From the NCBI RefSeq assembly GCF_001971725.1, contig NZ_CP019388.1, forward strand, positions 2,542,001-2,606,000: a stretch of DNA of 64,000 nt, read 5' to 3'. Shown piece by piece: positions 40,521 to 51,328 of this stretch (positions are counted from its first letter, which is position 1; each line of letters opens with the position of its first letter). Source of the DNA: Winogradskyella sp. J14-2. Lineage in GTDB: Bacteria > Bacteroidota > Bacteroidia > Flavobacteriales > Flavobacteriaceae. The position numbers and the translations under genes were made by a program. The notes under the pieces were generated by a model. The model searched no databases. It was given only the letters and a program-made list of their open reading frames with translations, and was not told where the DNA came from.

Positions 40521-41332
40521 AAATTGATTTTAAATATATAATCTTAGTTTTTGCTATAATTGCGTTTTCATGTGGACCAAAAAAGGGTATTGTGACTAAG
40601 AAAAAACAACAGAAAGAAAAGACTGAAACAGTAGAGGTGGCAAAAACTGAAAAAACTGATGAAATTAAAACCCCAGAGATAGAAGCAGAGGTTAAGCCAC
40701 CAACATCTACTGCTGTGTATATAGCAACATACGCTGATATTGCCAAAGAAGAAATGCGTAAATACAAGATTCCTGCGAGTATTACATTAGCACAAGGAAT
40801 CCTTGAATCTGCATCAGGTAAAGGAAGACTTGCCGTAAAGGCAAATAATCATTTTGGTATAAAATGCCATGGTTGGACAGGAGCCAAAATTTATCATGAT
40901 GATGACCGTTCTCAGGAATGTTTTAGAAAATACGGAGAAGCAAAATCTTCTTACGAAGACCATTCAAAATTTTTGACCGGTCGAGGTCGTTATGCTGATT
41001 TGTTCAAATTAAAACAAGATGATTATAAAGGTTGGGCCAGAGGTTTAAAAAAAGCGGGTTATGCTACGGATAGAAAATATCCAGATAAACTTATTAGTCT
41101 CATTGAGCGCTATAAGCTCTATGAGTACGACCAAGAGGTTTTAGGCGCAAAAGCAGGCAATTTTAAAATCGTTAGAGTCAATAGCGGCACAACAATACAT
41201 ATTGTAGCAAAGGGTGATACTTTGTATTCCTTGTCTAAGCGGTATAACACTACTGTAGATGCTATAAAAAGTATGAATAGCTTAAGTTCTAATACATTGG
41301 CTATTGGTCAAGAATTAAAGATTCCAAATTAA
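40502..41332 (+). CDS. Glucosaminidase (FlgJ-like) lipoprotein with LysM domain
   Basis: A 276-residue peptidoglycan hydrolase. Lipobox at AFSC (about 21-24), a charged spacer, then the GH73 glucosaminidase domain (about 78-215; [22 protein letters not shown] with catalytic Glu, [13 protein letters not shown]), and one LysM domain at the end ([19 protein letters not shown]). It cuts glycan strands at the outer periplasm. hemL starts three bases after its stop. Confidence 0.9.
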   Translation: MASNRLKIDFKYIILVFAIIAFSCGPKKGIVTKKKQQKEKTETVEVAKTEKTDEIKTPEIEAEVKPPTSTAVYIATYADIAKEEMRKYKIPASITLAQGILESASGKGRLAVKANNHFGIKCHGWTGAKIYHDDDRSQECFRKYGEAKSSYEDHSKFLTGRGRYADLFKLKQDDYKGWARGLKKAGYATDRKYPDKLISLIERYKLYEYDQEVLGAKAGNFKIVRVNSGTTIHIVAKGDTLYSLSKRYNTTVDAIKSMNSLSSNTLAIGQELKIPN

Positions 41333-41334
41333 AT

Positions 41335-42621
41335 ATGTTATATCAAAGAAGTAGTGCTTTGTTTAAAGAAGCACAGAACGTTATACCTGGAGGTGTTAAC
41401 TCTCCAGTAAGAGCATTTAAAGCTGTAGGAGGTACGCCAATTTTTGCTAAATCGGCAAAAGGAGCGTACATCTATGACGAAGATGGTAACCGTTTTATAG
41501 ATTACATTAATTCTTGGGGACCAATGTTGTTGGGTCATGCATTTCCGCCAGTTGTAGACGCTGTAATTGAAAAAACAAAAGAAGGAACCTCTTTTGGGAT
41601 GCCAACCGCTTTAGAAACTGAGATTGCAGAATTAGCAGTCTCTATGGTGCCTAATATTGATAAAATCCGTTTTGTGAATTCTGGTACAGAGGCATGTATG
41701 AGCGCTATTCGATTAGCACGAGGTTTTACTAAAAAAGATAAAATTATAAAATTTGCTGGCTGCTATCATGGTCATAGCGATTCGTTCTTAATTGCAGCAG
41801 GCAGTGGTGCGGTTACTTTTGGTACACCAAATAGTCCTGGAGTAACTCAAGGTACTGCTAAGGATACTCTTTTGGCAAGGTATAATGATATTGAAAATGT
41901 AAAATCATTAGTTGAAGCAAATAAAGATGAAATTGCTGCTATCATTGTAGAACCGGTGGCTGGTAATATGGGGTGTATTCCTCCAGTTGAAGGCTTTTTA
42001 GAAGGCTTAAAAGCAGTTTGTGATGCTAATAATATGCTGTTGATTTTTGATGAAGTGATGACAGGTTTTAGACTTGCTAAAGGAGGGGTTCAGGAGTTAA
42101 AAGGGGTAGATGCAGATATCGTGTGTTTTGGTAAAGTAGTAGGTGGTGGTTTGCCTGTTGGAGCCTTTGCTGCAAGAAACGAGATAATGAATCATTTGGC
42201 GCCTTTAGGGCCTGTTTATCAAGCAGGAACATTAAGTGGAAATCCTTTAGCTATGGCAGCAGGATTAGCTATGCTAAAAGCTATAAATAGAGATAAGGGT
42301 TTAATGAATAGGCTAGAGGAAAAAACAAAATATCTCCATAATGGAATAGCTGATGCTTTAAATAAGAATAATGTTACCCATACCATTAATCGTATCGGAT
42401 CAATGATTTCAGTTCACTTTTCTGATGAGCCAGTTGTGGATTTTGAAAGTGCAGCAAAAGGGAATAATGAAACCTTTAAGAAATTTTTTCATGGCATGTT
42501 AAATAGAGCTATATATATAGCTCCAAGCGCCTTTGAAAGTTGGTTTATTACGGACGCCTTGTCCTATCAAGACTTAAATGAAACCATTGCAGCCGTTGAG
42601 GAGGTGGCAAAAGCATTGTAA
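41335..42621 (+). CDS. hemL: Glutamate-1-semialdehyde 2,1-aminomutase
   Basis: A 428-residue PLP enzyme making 5-aminolevulinate for heme. Conserved [42 protein letters not shown] and Lys in [15 protein letters not shown]. Length fits the family. It ends the three-gene unit, before a strong terminator. Confidence 0.95.
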   Translation: MLYQRSSALFKEAQNVIPGGVNSPVRAFKAVGGTPIFAKSAKGAYIYDEDGNRFIDYINSWGPMLLGHAFPPVVDAVIEKTKEGTSFGMPTALETEIAELAVSMVPNIDKIRFVNSGTEACMSAIRLARGFTKKDKIIKFAGCYHGHSDSFLIAAGSGAVTFGTPNSPGVTQGTAKDTLLARYNDIENVKSLVEANKDEIAAIIVEPVAGNMGCIPPVEGFLEGLKAVCDANNMLLIFDEVMTGFRLAKGGVQELKGVDADIVCFGKVVGGGLPVGAFAARNEIMNHLAPLGPVYQAGTLSGNPLAMAAGLAMLKAINRDKGLMNRLEEKTKYLHNGIADALNKNNVTHTINRIGSMISVHFSDEPVVDFESAAKGNNETFKKFFHGMLNRAIYIAPSAFESWFITDALSYQDLNETIAAVEEVAKAL

Positions 42622-42622
42622 T

Positions 42623-42654
42623 AAAAAAAGCTCCGCAATTGCGAAGCTTTTTTT
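42623..42654. terminator. Strong bidirectional terminator after hemL
   Basis: A run of A, arms AGCT-C-CGC and GCG-A-AGCT with AATT loop, then a run of T. It serves hemL and probably the convergent gene at 42674. Confidence 0.9.
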
Positions 42655-42673
42655 ATAATTTAATCAATATAAG

Positions 42674-43015
42674 TTATTCTTCTGATAAGGCTTTGTATTT
42701 TGAGAACTGCTCATCGTTTAAAATGTCTTTCATTGTTGTCTCTAACCTTTTCTTATTTTTTTCTGTTTCGGCTGGCAGCGTATTTTCATTTCTAGATAAG
42801 CTAAGCTCAGTGTTTAAGAAAAGTTTTAATGCTTCATATACTTGCTCTTTTTGATTTTTATCAAATTTTAGAGCTCTTTCAAGGGTTTCTGTTTTTTCAG
42901 AAGCTTTAGCGTTAATCTCTAATTTGTCTTCTAGTTTAGTATTTTGCGCAGTAAGCGTTTGGTTGCCAATAAATATGGCAAACACAAATACACAAAGAGT
43001 AATTACCTTTTTCAT
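42674..43015 (-). CDS. Small secreted helical protein
   Basis: A 113-residue protein with signal peptide (cleavage at about LTAQ, 23) and a mature part that is charged and helical. ILNDEQFSKYKAL at the end resembles Spy/CpxP-like proteins and the neighbour at 43096. Function unknown. Confidence 0.7.
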   Translation of the reverse strand: MKKVITLCVFVFAIFIGNQTLTAQNTKLEDKLEINAKASEKTETLERALKFDKNQKEQVYEALKLFLNTELSLSRNENTLPAETEKNKKRLETTMKDILNDEQFSKYKALSEE

Positions 43016-43095
43016 TATGGATTATTTAGTTAAATATAGATTACTAAAATAACAATTTTATTCAAACATTTGGCATTTATTCTTTCTAGAACAAA

Positions 43096-43548
43096 TTAAT
43101 TCTTTATACTCAGTTTTTTTTGTCTGTTTTTTTCTTCGACTTTACGCTTGTTTTGGTAGTTCTTAAATTGCTCTGAGGTTAGAACTTCTTTAAGTTTGGT
43201 GTTTATCGTTTCTTTGTTTCCGTTTTTTTGTTTGGCAATCTTTTGTTTAATTTCGTTTTTATTGTTGCTGTTTTTAGATGCAATAAGCTTCTTTATTTTT
43301 TCTTTATTTTTAAGCTCTTCTTCAAAATGTATTAAAAAAATATCAAAAACTCTCTGCTGTTGCTCTGCAGAAAGATTTAATTCTTTGGATAGTTTACGGG
43401 TTTCGGTTTTGGCCAATACTTTTGGGTTGTCATCTTGAACCAACTTTTGTTGGCTTTTCTTGGTAGTCTCTCTTTTAACTTCAATTTTTTCTTGGGCGCC
43501 AAGATTGAATGCTACAAACGATAGAAGGATTAAAATTAATTTTTTCAT
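43096..43548 (-). CDS. Secreted Lys-rich helical protein, related in layout to the neighbour
   Basis: A 150-residue protein with signal peptide (cleavage near LGAQ, 19). The mature part is rich in Lys, Glu, Asn and Gln, with LNLSAEQQQRVFDIF and LTSEQFKNYQNKR, the same pattern as in the 42674 gene. The pair may stem from an old duplication. Function unknown. Confidence 0.7.
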   Translation of the reverse strand: MKKLILILLSFVAFNLGAQEKIEVKRETTKKSQQKLVQDDNPKVLAKTETRKLSKELNLSAEQQQRVFDIFLIHFEEELKNKEKIKKLIASKNSNNKNEIKQKIAKQKNGNKETINTKLKEVLTSEQFKNYQNKRKVEEKNRQKKLSIKN

Positions 43549-43612
43549 CTTTAATTGATATAAGATTTAGAAGTTTAAAAATAGTGATTTTTAAGATGCT
43601 ATCCGCACAGTA

Positions 43613-45109
43613 CTAAGAATTTATGAGATTTAATGTTGTATTGTAGAGTGTGCTGTCTTCTGTTTTGTTCTTTAGCCAGGCATAAAAACTTATGACGAAA
43701 ATATCTTCCTTATCAATGGTGTTTGACTCAAAAGTCGATTTTAATTTTAATGAAAAATCAGTATCCATTATAGTTTCAGGTTTTTGATACAAACGTTCGG
43801 CATAGTTGACGAAGCTTAATATTCTGGATTGATTAATTTGCTTTAGGTAAGATGTGTATTTGCGTTTAAAACTTTTTAATCTTGAATAGAATAAGTCGTC
43901 TTCATTCAACTCTATATAAAGTAAAATTTCAGCAAGATTTTTTTTAATTACCCAATCTATACCTGCTTTTTCAATATAATATTGGTCTGTGTGATAAAAT
44001 TTTGCAAGTACAGATTTTGCTTTTGAAAAATCTTCTTTCTGAAAGTGAAACATTAAAAGAGAAAGATGTAAATCTAAAAGCGCCTCTATGTCGCTATGTT
44101 TTTTCTTAATGACCTGTTCAGCAATGTCTATGGCTTTATTCTGATTATTTAGGTAATTGTAGTTTAGGGCTTCTACTAAGGTTTTCTTAAGTATAAACTC
44201 TTTTTGGTAGGTTCCTTTTTTTAGCTTCATCAGTTCTTCCATCTCTGTAATATAGCTTAATGAAGCTTCAAATTTTTTATTTCTAAAGAGCGTATTTGCA
44301 ATAATATAAACGATTTGTATTTGGTAAAACAACTGCTTCTCTGTATCCTTTTTGTCTTTTAGGATGTTATAGCTTTTTAAAACAAAATTTTCAATTTCAT
44401 AATACCGATTTGTGGCCAATGCAGAGATATTGACAATCGCCAAAATCTGGTATAAGGATTTAAAGGAAAGTGACTCACTAAGTTCAATGCTGTAATCTTT
44501 AAGAATAGATTCTAGTTCTGCTTCAAAATTAATGGCTTTTCCTTGGTAGCTCATAGAATTTAATACAGACTTTAGTTGAGCGTAAACAATATTCAACTGA
44601 TCTTCCAGAATATGCTTTTTTCTATTTTCTCTTTGCTTAAAGATGAGGTTGTCTAGGTTTATTTTTTGATAATTTGGTGCGTACTGAATTTTGGTATGGT
44701 AGATTTCATTAAGAATTGGAAAGAGTAAATGTTCGTCTGCCAAACGTTCTGCCTTATCCAGAATTTTGTAGGCAATCTCATAGTTTTTTTGAAGCAGATA
44801 AGTGCGAGATGCAAGAATGTATTTAATAATCTGCATGTCTATTGAATTCTCGTCCTCCAGATTTTTATTGGCAGTGAAATCGATTAAAGATTGAAAGAGA
44901 CGTTTCCTTAAAGCGTGATATGCATTGCAATTATCAACTTTATATAGCTGATAACAAATGGATTTAGAATCTAATTCAGGCTTTGTCATTAACCTGAATA
45001 ATTCAATATTCTTTGTGTCCTTACGCTTGTTTTTTTGCTGAAGGTAAGCGGTGAATTTTTGTTGATCTTCTACGCTAAAGGCATCTATGATTGATTTTAA
45101 TGCTGTCAT
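43613..45109 (-). CDS. Unrecognised 498-residue helical protein (TPR-like)
   Basis: A soluble protein without signal peptide, almost all helical, with repeated Leu/Ala/Tyr patterns that look like degenerate TPR or other helical repeats. The start MTALKSIIDAFSVEDQQKF fits an ATG at 45109. No catalytic motif seen. Upstream is a 152-base AT-rich gap shared with the divergent membrane genes. Confidence 0.7.
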   Translation of the reverse strand: MTALKSIIDAFSVEDQQKFTAYLQQKNKRKDTKNIELFRLMTKPELDSKSICYQLYKVDNCNAYHALRKRLFQSLIDFTANKNLEDENSIDMQIIKYILASRTYLLQKNYEIAYKILDKAERLADEHLLFPILNEIYHTKIQYAPNYQKINLDNLIFKQRENRKKHILEDQLNIVYAQLKSVLNSMSYQGKAINFEAELESILKDYSIELSESLSFKSLYQILAIVNISALATNRYYEIENFVLKSYNILKDKKDTEKQLFYQIQIVYIIANTLFRNKKFEASLSYITEMEELMKLKKGTYQKEFILKKTLVEALNYNYLNNQNKAIDIAEQVIKKKHSDIEALLDLHLSLLMFHFQKEDFSKAKSVLAKFYHTDQYYIEKAGIDWVIKKNLAEILLYIELNEDDLFYSRLKSFKRKYTSYLKQINQSRILSFVNYAERLYQKPETIMDTDFSLKLKSTFESNTIDKEDIFVISFYAWLKNKTEDSTLYNTTLNLINS

Positions 45110-45261
45110 TTAATCGTCATAAAAATATGTATTATTATCAATAAATATAATATATAATTGTATTAAAGGTAAAATTATATCGTCAGTAATTACGTAATTT
45201 TAGTTTTTATGTGAGTTAGATTTATTCAAAATTTGTCTCGTAATCATTAAAACAAAGTATT

Positions 45262-45444
45262 ATGAAATCTAAATCTAATTTTACTAAAGCAGAGCGTATC
45301 TGGGCAGGTCTTTTTTTTAGCGTTCTAGGTTTAATAGCTGTGTATTCGCAGACCATATCTGGTTATTTAATTGATGCCTATAACCAGAATGTAGAGTTTT
45401 TAGCTAACAACACTGTAAACAGTTCAAATATTTTGAGATACTAA
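45262..45444 (+). CDS. Small membrane protein (60 residues)
   Basis: One membrane segment at about 12-30 (IWAGLFFSVLGLIAVYS). The next gene starts one base after its stop, which supports it being real. Function unknown. Confidence 0.6.
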   Translation: MKSKSNFTKAERIWAGLFFSVLGLIAVYSQTISGYLIDAYNQNVEFLANNTVNSSNILRY

Positions 45445-45445
45445 A

Positions 45446-45913
45446 ATGAGGGAAAAGCGCTTAAATATGGCTTTCTTCATTACTGTAGGAATATCAGTAG
45501 TAGTTTTTATTTATCTGGTCTTTTTGGGATATGATGAAATAAAAACCTTTAAAGATGTCGTAAAGATTATAGGATCTATTTTGTTTCCAATACCAATACT
45601 GTTCTTTACAAGATTTATCGTTATTCAACATTTTATGCCTGTAAACTCTGATGAGTACAAAGCGAAAAACCAAAAACCAGCAACAATTTTATTAGCAGTT
45701 TCTGTTGTAGTTGTGCTATTGCTAATGCAAGCTTTAGAATTTCTAACCCATAAGAAACTCGAAGATGCATTGATTCTTGCTCATCTTATAAACTCTACAT
45801 CAATAAGTTCTTACGTATTTAATTTTTTATTGTATAACAATCTAAAAGCCAATGGTATATTAAGCGGAGTGCTTATGGCTTTAGCAATTCATATGTTCTT
45901 TTTATCTGCTTAA
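45446..45913 (+). CDS. Integral membrane protein, unrecognised
   Basis: 155 residues with about four membrane segments (near 10-27, 39-57, 75-95 and 125-150). No family recognised. Part of a run of small membrane genes. Confidence 0.65.
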   Translation: MREKRLNMAFFITVGISVVVFIYLVFLGYDEIKTFKDVVKIIGSILFPIPILFFTRFIVIQHFMPVNSDEYKAKNQKPATILLAVSVVVVLLLMQALEFLTHKKLEDALILAHLINSTSISSYVFNFLLYNNLKANGILSGVLMALAIHMFFLSA

Positions 45914-45945
45914 AACTAAATGTACAATCATCAAATTTTAATATT

Positions 45946-46425
45946 ATGAATATCATTAAAACACCAAAAAAACAGACTAATGTAAGTAAGAGAGAGTTGC
46001 TTTTTACATTTCAGACTATTATTGTCACCGGATTACTTGCTTTTACAGCTATAGCATTTTTCTTCTATAATAACTTAAGCGTTGTAAAAGGCATTAAAGT
46101 CATCTTTGCGCCTTTTTTATCAGTTGTTCCTTTACTGTTTGTGCTTTCCGTCTTAAGGGATTTAAGAAAAGGTTTTATAGAGGATAATTACACTAAAAAA
46201 GAGATTATCAAGTTCGGGTTAATAACCTTAGGGATAACAGCATCCTTTACAGCAATAACCTTGTTGTTATCTAGGATTGATGCTTTAGAAATTCTGTTGG
46301 CAGGTATAATTGCGATACTGAGTACTGTATTTTTTCTTCGAAGCAAAATAAAGGACATTTTAGGCATGTCTATCGTTACAGGTATTGCTGAAGGTATCAT
46401 CGTATATATGATTTTTTTGTTTTGA
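45946..46425 (+). CDS. Integral membrane protein, unrecognised
   Basis: 159 residues with about five membrane segments. No motif recognised. A terminator follows at 46447, so the first three membrane genes likely form one transcript. Confidence 0.65.
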   Translation: MNIIKTPKKQTNVSKRELLFTFQTIIVTGLLAFTAIAFFFYNNLSVVKGIKVIFAPFLSVVPLLFVLSVLRDLRKGFIEDNYTKKEIIKFGLITLGITASFTAITLLLSRIDALEILLAGIIAILSTVFFLRSKIKDILGMSIVTGIAEGIIVYMIFLF

Positions 46426-46446
46426 TGATTGGTTAGTTAGTAACCC

Positions 46447-46482
46447 AAAACCTCGCAGATTGGTTTAGAGCTGCGAGGTTTT
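46447..46482 (+). terminator. Rho-independent terminator
   Basis: Perfect 12-base arms AAAACCTCGCAG and CTGCGAGGTTTT with a 12-base loop. Confidence 0.85.
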
Positions 46483-46496
46483 AAATTAAAAAAGAA

Positions 46497-46766
46497 ATGA
46501 AATCAGATTATATAAAAAGTATAATACTAATCCTATTAGGATTTTTAACTATTCCACTTTTAGAAATTCTTCCAGTTCAAGGTGGTGGAGCTTCTTTAAT
46601 AATAGTAATTACAATTCCCTTTCTTGTTTTAGTTAGTGTGATAATGACAATAGTTTATTCATTATATTACAAAAAGAAGAAAAGTGAAAACATGAAAAAG
46701 AAAGCTTTTATAATTATGGCTTTAATACTAATTGCTCTAAATCTGCTAATATTTCCTCATGGATAA
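46497..46766 (+). CDS. Small membrane protein (89 residues)
   Basis: Three membrane segments (7-25, 33-58, 69-87) with a Lys-rich loop. It is 11 bases before the DUF2157 gene, so the two are likely co-transcribed. Confidence 0.6.
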   Translation: MKSDYIKSIILILLGFLTIPLLEILPVQGGGASLIIVITIPFLVLVSVIMTIVYSLYYKKKKSENMKKKAFIIMALILIALNLLIFPHG

Positions 46767-46777
46767 ATTTAAATATC

Positions 46778-48064
46778 ATGAAATCAAAACTATTAAACGA
46801 TATATCAGAACTTTTAGAGAACAATATAATTTCTCAAGAAGTTGCCTTAAATATCACAGCGTATTATAAATCGAAGGAAGATAACCAGCCCAATAGACTA
46901 TTTACCGTTTTCGGAGTCTTGGGAGCTACATTGGTAGGTTTGGGAATTATCCTAATACTGGCACACAATTGGGATAATTTCTCAAGAAGCATAAAAACAT
47001 GTTTTGCATTTTTACCACTGGTTATTGGTCAAATTATTTCAGGATTTACAATTCTTAAAAAGAAAAGTCAGGCTTGGAAAGAATCCTCAGGAACGTTTCT
47101 CTTTTTTGCTATTGGAGCTTCCATCGCACTAGTTAGTCAGATTTATAATATACCAGGTGATTTAGGTAGTTTTTTATTTACATGGATAGTGCTGGCATTA
47201 CCCATAATTTATCTGCTCAATTCTAAAGCGGTATCAATTCTCATTACTGTGTTTGCAAGTTATTACGCGTGCGAACTAGGATACGATTTTGGTTATAAAG
47301 ACAGCACTCCTTGGATGTATTTGGTTTTTATTTTGGCAACACTACCATTTTATTTAAAGCTGTTAAAAACATCGCCTCTAGCAAATTCAACATCCATTTT
47401 CAATTGGCTTTATGTTTTAAGTTTAACTATTGTATTAGGTACTTTTATTAACAGCAATTGGCCAGTAGGCTTTTTAATGTATGCCATGCTGTTCGGTGTT
47501 TTTTATAATCTCGGAAAAACACCGATTTACAAAGATCAACAATTAAGACGAAATAGTTTTACCATCATAGGCTCCTTGGGTTCTGTGGTTTTGTTGACGA
47601 TTCTATCTTTCAATATTATTTGGGAAGACCTTGTAAAAAGAGCCTCAATAGCAATGAACACTCAAGAAATGTTAATCGCGACTGTTTTGCTGATAGTAGC
47701 ATTTGTGGTGTTACTCTATTCCAAAAAGAATGAAAAAAACGAAAGTTTCAACCTGTTTCAGTATGTTTTTTTAGTAGTTGCAATAATCTTCTTTATAGGT
47801 ATGGCAAATGCTATTGCAGCAACTGTTTTAACCAATATTCTGCTTTTGGTTATGGGACTTTCAGCAATAAAAATAGGAGCAGATACATTTCGTTTTAGTG
47901 TGCTTAATTATGGACTGTTGATTGTAACCGCAGTTATAGTCTGTCGTTTTTTTGATATAGATATACGTTTTGAGGTTAAAGGGCTTCTTTTCGTTGCTGT
48001 CGGATTTGGATTCTTCTTAACCAACTATATAATGCTTAAAAAGAAGAAAGAATTAAATCGTTAA
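46778..48064 (+). CDS. DUF2157 membrane protein
   Basis: A 428-residue polytopic membrane protein. The N-terminal cytoplasmic part (about 1-45) precedes many hydrophobic segments, with GVLGATLVGLGIILILAHNW near the start of the membrane part as in DUF2157. Function unknown. It is followed by a GDYXXLXY protein, a pairing common for this family. Confidence 0.82.
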   Translation: MKSKLLNDISELLENNIISQEVALNITAYYKSKEDNQPNRLFTVFGVLGATLVGLGIILILAHNWDNFSRSIKTCFAFLPLVIGQIISGFTILKKKSQAWKESSGTFLFFAIGASIALVSQIYNIPGDLGSFLFTWIVLALPIIYLLNSKAVSILITVFASYYACELGYDFGYKDSTPWMYLVFILATLPFYLKLLKTSPLANSTSIFNWLYVLSLTIVLGTFINSNWPVGFLMYAMLFGVFYNLGKTPIYKDQQLRRNSFTIIGSLGSVVLLTILSFNIIWEDLVKRASIAMNTQEMLIATVLLIVAFVVLLYSKKNEKNESFNLFQYVFLVVAIIFFIGMANAIAATVLTNILLLVMGLSAIKIGADTFRFSVLNYGLLIVTAVIVCRFFDIDIRFEVKGLLFVAVGFGFFLTNYIMLKKKKELNR

Positions 48065-48082
48065 ACCTTAAATTTAAAACAC

Positions 48083-48655
48083 ATGAAAACGATACACATT
48101 TTTATACTATTCGTAGTGGTTGCGGTTATACAATTATATGTACCAGCAAAAATGATTTTAGATAGGGAAGATGTTTTAAAAACAGGAATAACCTACAAGT
48201 TTAAAACACGACCTGTTGATCCTAATGATCCATTTAGAGGAAAATACATTACTTTAAACTATGAAATGAATTCTGCCAAAACCAACGATTCAATTTGGAA
48301 ACGAGGCGAAACGATTTTTGTTTATCTAGAAAATGATAGTCTTGGTTATGCTAAGGTTCATAGTGTAAGTAAAGAAAAGAAAGATATAGATAGAGATTAT
48401 GTTGAGACTAAAGTCCGTTGGAATTATGGTAATTCAAATACTGTTAATTTTGAGTTACCTTTTGATAGGTTTTATATGGAAGAAACTAAAGCAAAACCAG
48501 CAGAAGATATTTACAGAAAATATAACAGACGTCGAGATACTCTAAATCAAACATACGCTTTGGTTGCGATTAAAAACGGGAAGGCTGTTTTAAAAGACGT
48601 CTACATAAATGATAAGCCAATTGCTTATTACTTAGAAATAGAGGATGAAAACTGA
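48083..48655 (+). CDS. GDYXXLXY domain protein
   Basis: 190 residues with an N-terminal membrane anchor (about 4-20). The name-giving motif is seen as RGKYITLNY, with Lys for Asp. VDPNDPFRGKY and the downstream basic/acidic strands match the family. It lies 18 bases after the DUF2157 gene; the two probably work together in the membrane. A terminator follows. Confidence 0.82.
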   Translation: MKTIHIFILFVVVAVIQLYVPAKMILDREDVLKTGITYKFKTRPVDPNDPFRGKYITLNYEMNSAKTNDSIWKRGETIFVYLENDSLGYAKVHSVSKEKKDIDRDYVETKVRWNYGNSNTVNFELPFDRFYMEETKAKPAEDIYRKYNRRRDTLNQTYALVAIKNGKAVLKDVYINDKPIAYYLEIEDEN

Positions 48656-48698
48656 TAGAAGAAAATTTTAGAAATTTATTTTATACAATAATGAATAA

Positions 48699-48728
48699 AA
48701 AAGGCTTCAAATTCAATTGAAGCCTTTT
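48699..48728. terminator. Bidirectional terminator
   Basis: Arms AAAAGGCTTCAA and TTGAAGCCTTTT with a 6-base loop, between convergent genes. Confidence 0.9.
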
Positions 48729-48747
48729 AAAAAATATTTATTTCAGA

Positions 48748-51234
48748 TTATTTAGGATCTAAAATATTATTGATACGCTCTATCGCATCAGCAATATGAA
48801 TTCTGCTCATTGCATCTCCACCACGAGCATTTCTTAATTGCGAACGTAAAGTCTTTAATTCTGCTCTTACAACAGCTCTAATATCTGACTGGCTAGTGTT
48901 TACAGCTGTCATTTTTAAGTAAGGGCTTGGTGATCTTCCACTTTGGTTTTCAGCAGTCATTAAATACGCTAAACGATCGATGTGTGCACGTTGTAAGTTA
49001 CGACGATAAGTGTCTATTTTTTTACCTGTACGTAATTCGCTCCACACACCTTTGCGTAAATCACTCATCATATCTGTTAAAGCATAAGCATTACTGTCAT
49101 AAGTATGTGCTTCAGTTAAACGTTGCATTTTGCCCAAGCTTAAAATGTTATTTAATGTTCTGGCTTGCATAGCACGCAAGCGTTCTACAGAACCAGAATA
49201 CTCTATACGGTCAAAGATGTTTTTATCAATTAACCACTCTGGTGTAGTAAATAAATTATCTTGAATAAATTCCATTGCTTCTTTTTGGTGAGCTTTAGGT
49301 ACAGGTGTGTAAACTACACCGTCTTGGTCTGCTGTTTTGTAGTGCTCATAAACACCTCCAATGTTATTAGAAACGTGTCCCATGTATCTATTAAATTGCG
49401 ATACTACATGACCATACATTTCCTGTAAATCATCATAATCTTCACCAGCTTCCGTAGTCCATTCTATTAAGTTAGGCACTATACGTTTAAGGTTTTTAAT
49501 ACCATACTCACTTGCAAGCATTGCGTTATCACCTAAATCTTCAGTTTGTGAACTCGGGTCATGAATATCGCCAACTTGTTGATGACCAAAACGATACATT
49601 GGGTCTCCTGCATGTTCAGTAATCCATTGGTTAAGGATTTCTTTTTCTTCTTCAGGTGATTTGTCTAAAATAGGTCTGTAACCCCATTCAATAGCGTATT
49701 TGTCATAAACACCAATATCAGGCATAAGTGCAACACCTTCATCGCCAGGTTGAGCCACATAGTTGAAACGTGCATAATCCATTATAGATGGTGCAGTTCC
49801 ATATTTTTGAGTGAACTCAGCATCTCTAAGTTTTTCAACAGGATAAGCAACACTACTTCCCATGTTATGTGGAAGACCAAGTGTGTGTCCAACTTCGTGA
49901 GCAGATACAAAACGAATTAATCGTCCCATAACTTCATCTTTAAATTCAGGACTTTGAGCTTCAGGATTTATAGCAGCAGTTTGTACAAAGAACCAACCAC
50001 GAAGAAGCGACATTACATTATGATACCAGTTAATATCACTTTCTAAAATCTCACCTGTTCTAGGATCACTTACGTGAGGCCCGTTTGCATTTGGAATAGG
50101 TGAGGCCAGATATCTAACTACAGAATAGCGAACATCTTCTGGTGTCCATTCTGGGTCTTCTTCTACTGAAGGCGGATCTTTAGCAATGATAGCCTCCTTA
50201 AAGCCCGCAGCCTCGAAAGCTACTTGCCAGTCTTCAATACCTTGTTTAATGTATTTTCTCCATTTTTCAGGTGTAGCTCTGTCTATGTAGTAAACAATTT
50301 GTTTTTTAGGAACTACAAGCTCACCACGTTTAAATTTCTCAATATCTTCATCTCTAACTTCTAACCTCCAACGATCTAAATAAGTTAGAGATTTACTTCT
50401 TTGATCTTCTAATCCATAATCTGTAGTACTGCTTGTAAACCAGCCAACACGCTCATCGAAATAACGACGTTTCATAGGGTTTTCTGGTAATAGAATCATG
50501 GAGTTGTTGATTTCTATTGAAATGCTACCTGTGCTAGAGTTAGAAGGTGGAGAACCAGCAGCATACGTTTTTACATGACGTGCTTCGATGTTTCTAGGGT
50601 AACTTTTTATAGTCTCAATAAATGATTTGTCACTTTCTAATCTGGTAACCTTATATGGTCGTCTTCTAAACGTCGGAAGCCCGAGCGATTTTACATCTTT
50701 TTCAAATAAAGGTGATGCATCAATAACTGTACTGGTAGAATCTTTACCGTAAGCTTTTATGGGAAATGTGAAGAGTACAGGTTCAAAATTAGAGTTTTTA
50801 ACAGCTTCGTTTACCGGTAGTGAATCGGCAGCAGTAACATTGTAAGATACTACACGTAAAACTACTTTTTTGCCTTTCTTTTCCCAGCGTAAAACTTGTT
50901 CGTTTTGCTTTCCTCCACCAAAACCTAGGCCACTAGCAGTTTTAGCAATACGTGTTACCATTAGCATCTCTCTATCAAAAAGTGAATCTGGTATTTCGTA
51001 GTAGAACTTATCTTCTAAAGTATGAACGGTAAATAAACCTTCATCACTTATAGCATCTTTTGTGATGACTTTGTCATAAGGTTTTGGGTCATTTTTACCT
51101 AATTTCTTCCCTGCAGGTTTTGCCATTGCTGTGGCATCAGTTTTCTTAGATTTGCTGGCTTTTTTTGCAGTAGAGCACGAGAATGCCAAAAAAGCAGAAG
51201 CTACAAAAAGTAGCTTAATGGATAGTTGTTTCAC
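48748..51234 (-). CDS. Zinc metalloprotease lipoprotein (DUF5117/DUF5118 type)
   Basis: An 828-residue protein with lipobox at AFSC (about 17-20) and a Lys-rich start. The zinc site is SAHEVGHTLGLPHNMGSS, an HExxHxxGxxH metzincin pattern at about residues 446-456. A Met further on (SIMDYARF) fits the Met-turn. N-terminal parts match DUF5118/DUF5117 modules as I remember them. Outer-membrane location is inferred from the lipobox; substrate unknown. Confidence 0.88.
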   Translation of the reverse strand: MKQLSIKLLFVASAFLAFSCSTAKKASKSKKTDATAMAKPAGKKLGKNDPKPYDKVITKDAISDEGLFTVHTLEDKFYYEIPDSLFDREMLMVTRIAKTASGLGFGGGKQNEQVLRWEKKGKKVVLRVVSYNVTAADSLPVNEAVKNSNFEPVLFTFPIKAYGKDSTSTVIDASPLFEKDVKSLGLPTFRRRPYKVTRLESDKSFIETIKSYPRNIEARHVKTYAAGSPPSNSSTGSISIEINNSMILLPENPMKRRYFDERVGWFTSSTTDYGLEDQRSKSLTYLDRWRLEVRDEDIEKFKRGELVVPKKQIVYYIDRATPEKWRKYIKQGIEDWQVAFEAAGFKEAIIAKDPPSVEEDPEWTPEDVRYSVVRYLASPIPNANGPHVSDPRTGEILESDINWYHNVMSLLRGWFFVQTAAINPEAQSPEFKDEVMGRLIRFVSAHEVGHTLGLPHNMGSSVAYPVEKLRDAEFTQKYGTAPSIMDYARFNYVAQPGDEGVALMPDIGVYDKYAIEWGYRPILDKSPEEEKEILNQWITEHAGDPMYRFGHQQVGDIHDPSSQTEDLGDNAMLASEYGIKNLKRIVPNLIEWTTEAGEDYDDLQEMYGHVVSQFNRYMGHVSNNIGGVYEHYKTADQDGVVYTPVPKAHQKEAMEFIQDNLFTTPEWLIDKNIFDRIEYSGSVERLRAMQARTLNNILSLGKMQRLTEAHTYDSNAYALTDMMSDLRKGVWSELRTGKKIDTYRRNLQRAHIDRLAYLMTAENQSGRSPSPYLKMTAVNTSQSDIRAVVRAELKTLRSQLRNARGGDAMSRIHIADAIERINNILDPK

Positions 51235-51328
51235 TTTATGTCGGTTTTAAAAAATTTGCATGAAAATAAGGATTCTATTAAGAATCTTTCAGTTTTAAAA
51301 CCTACTTTATAATTTTTTTAACGCAAGG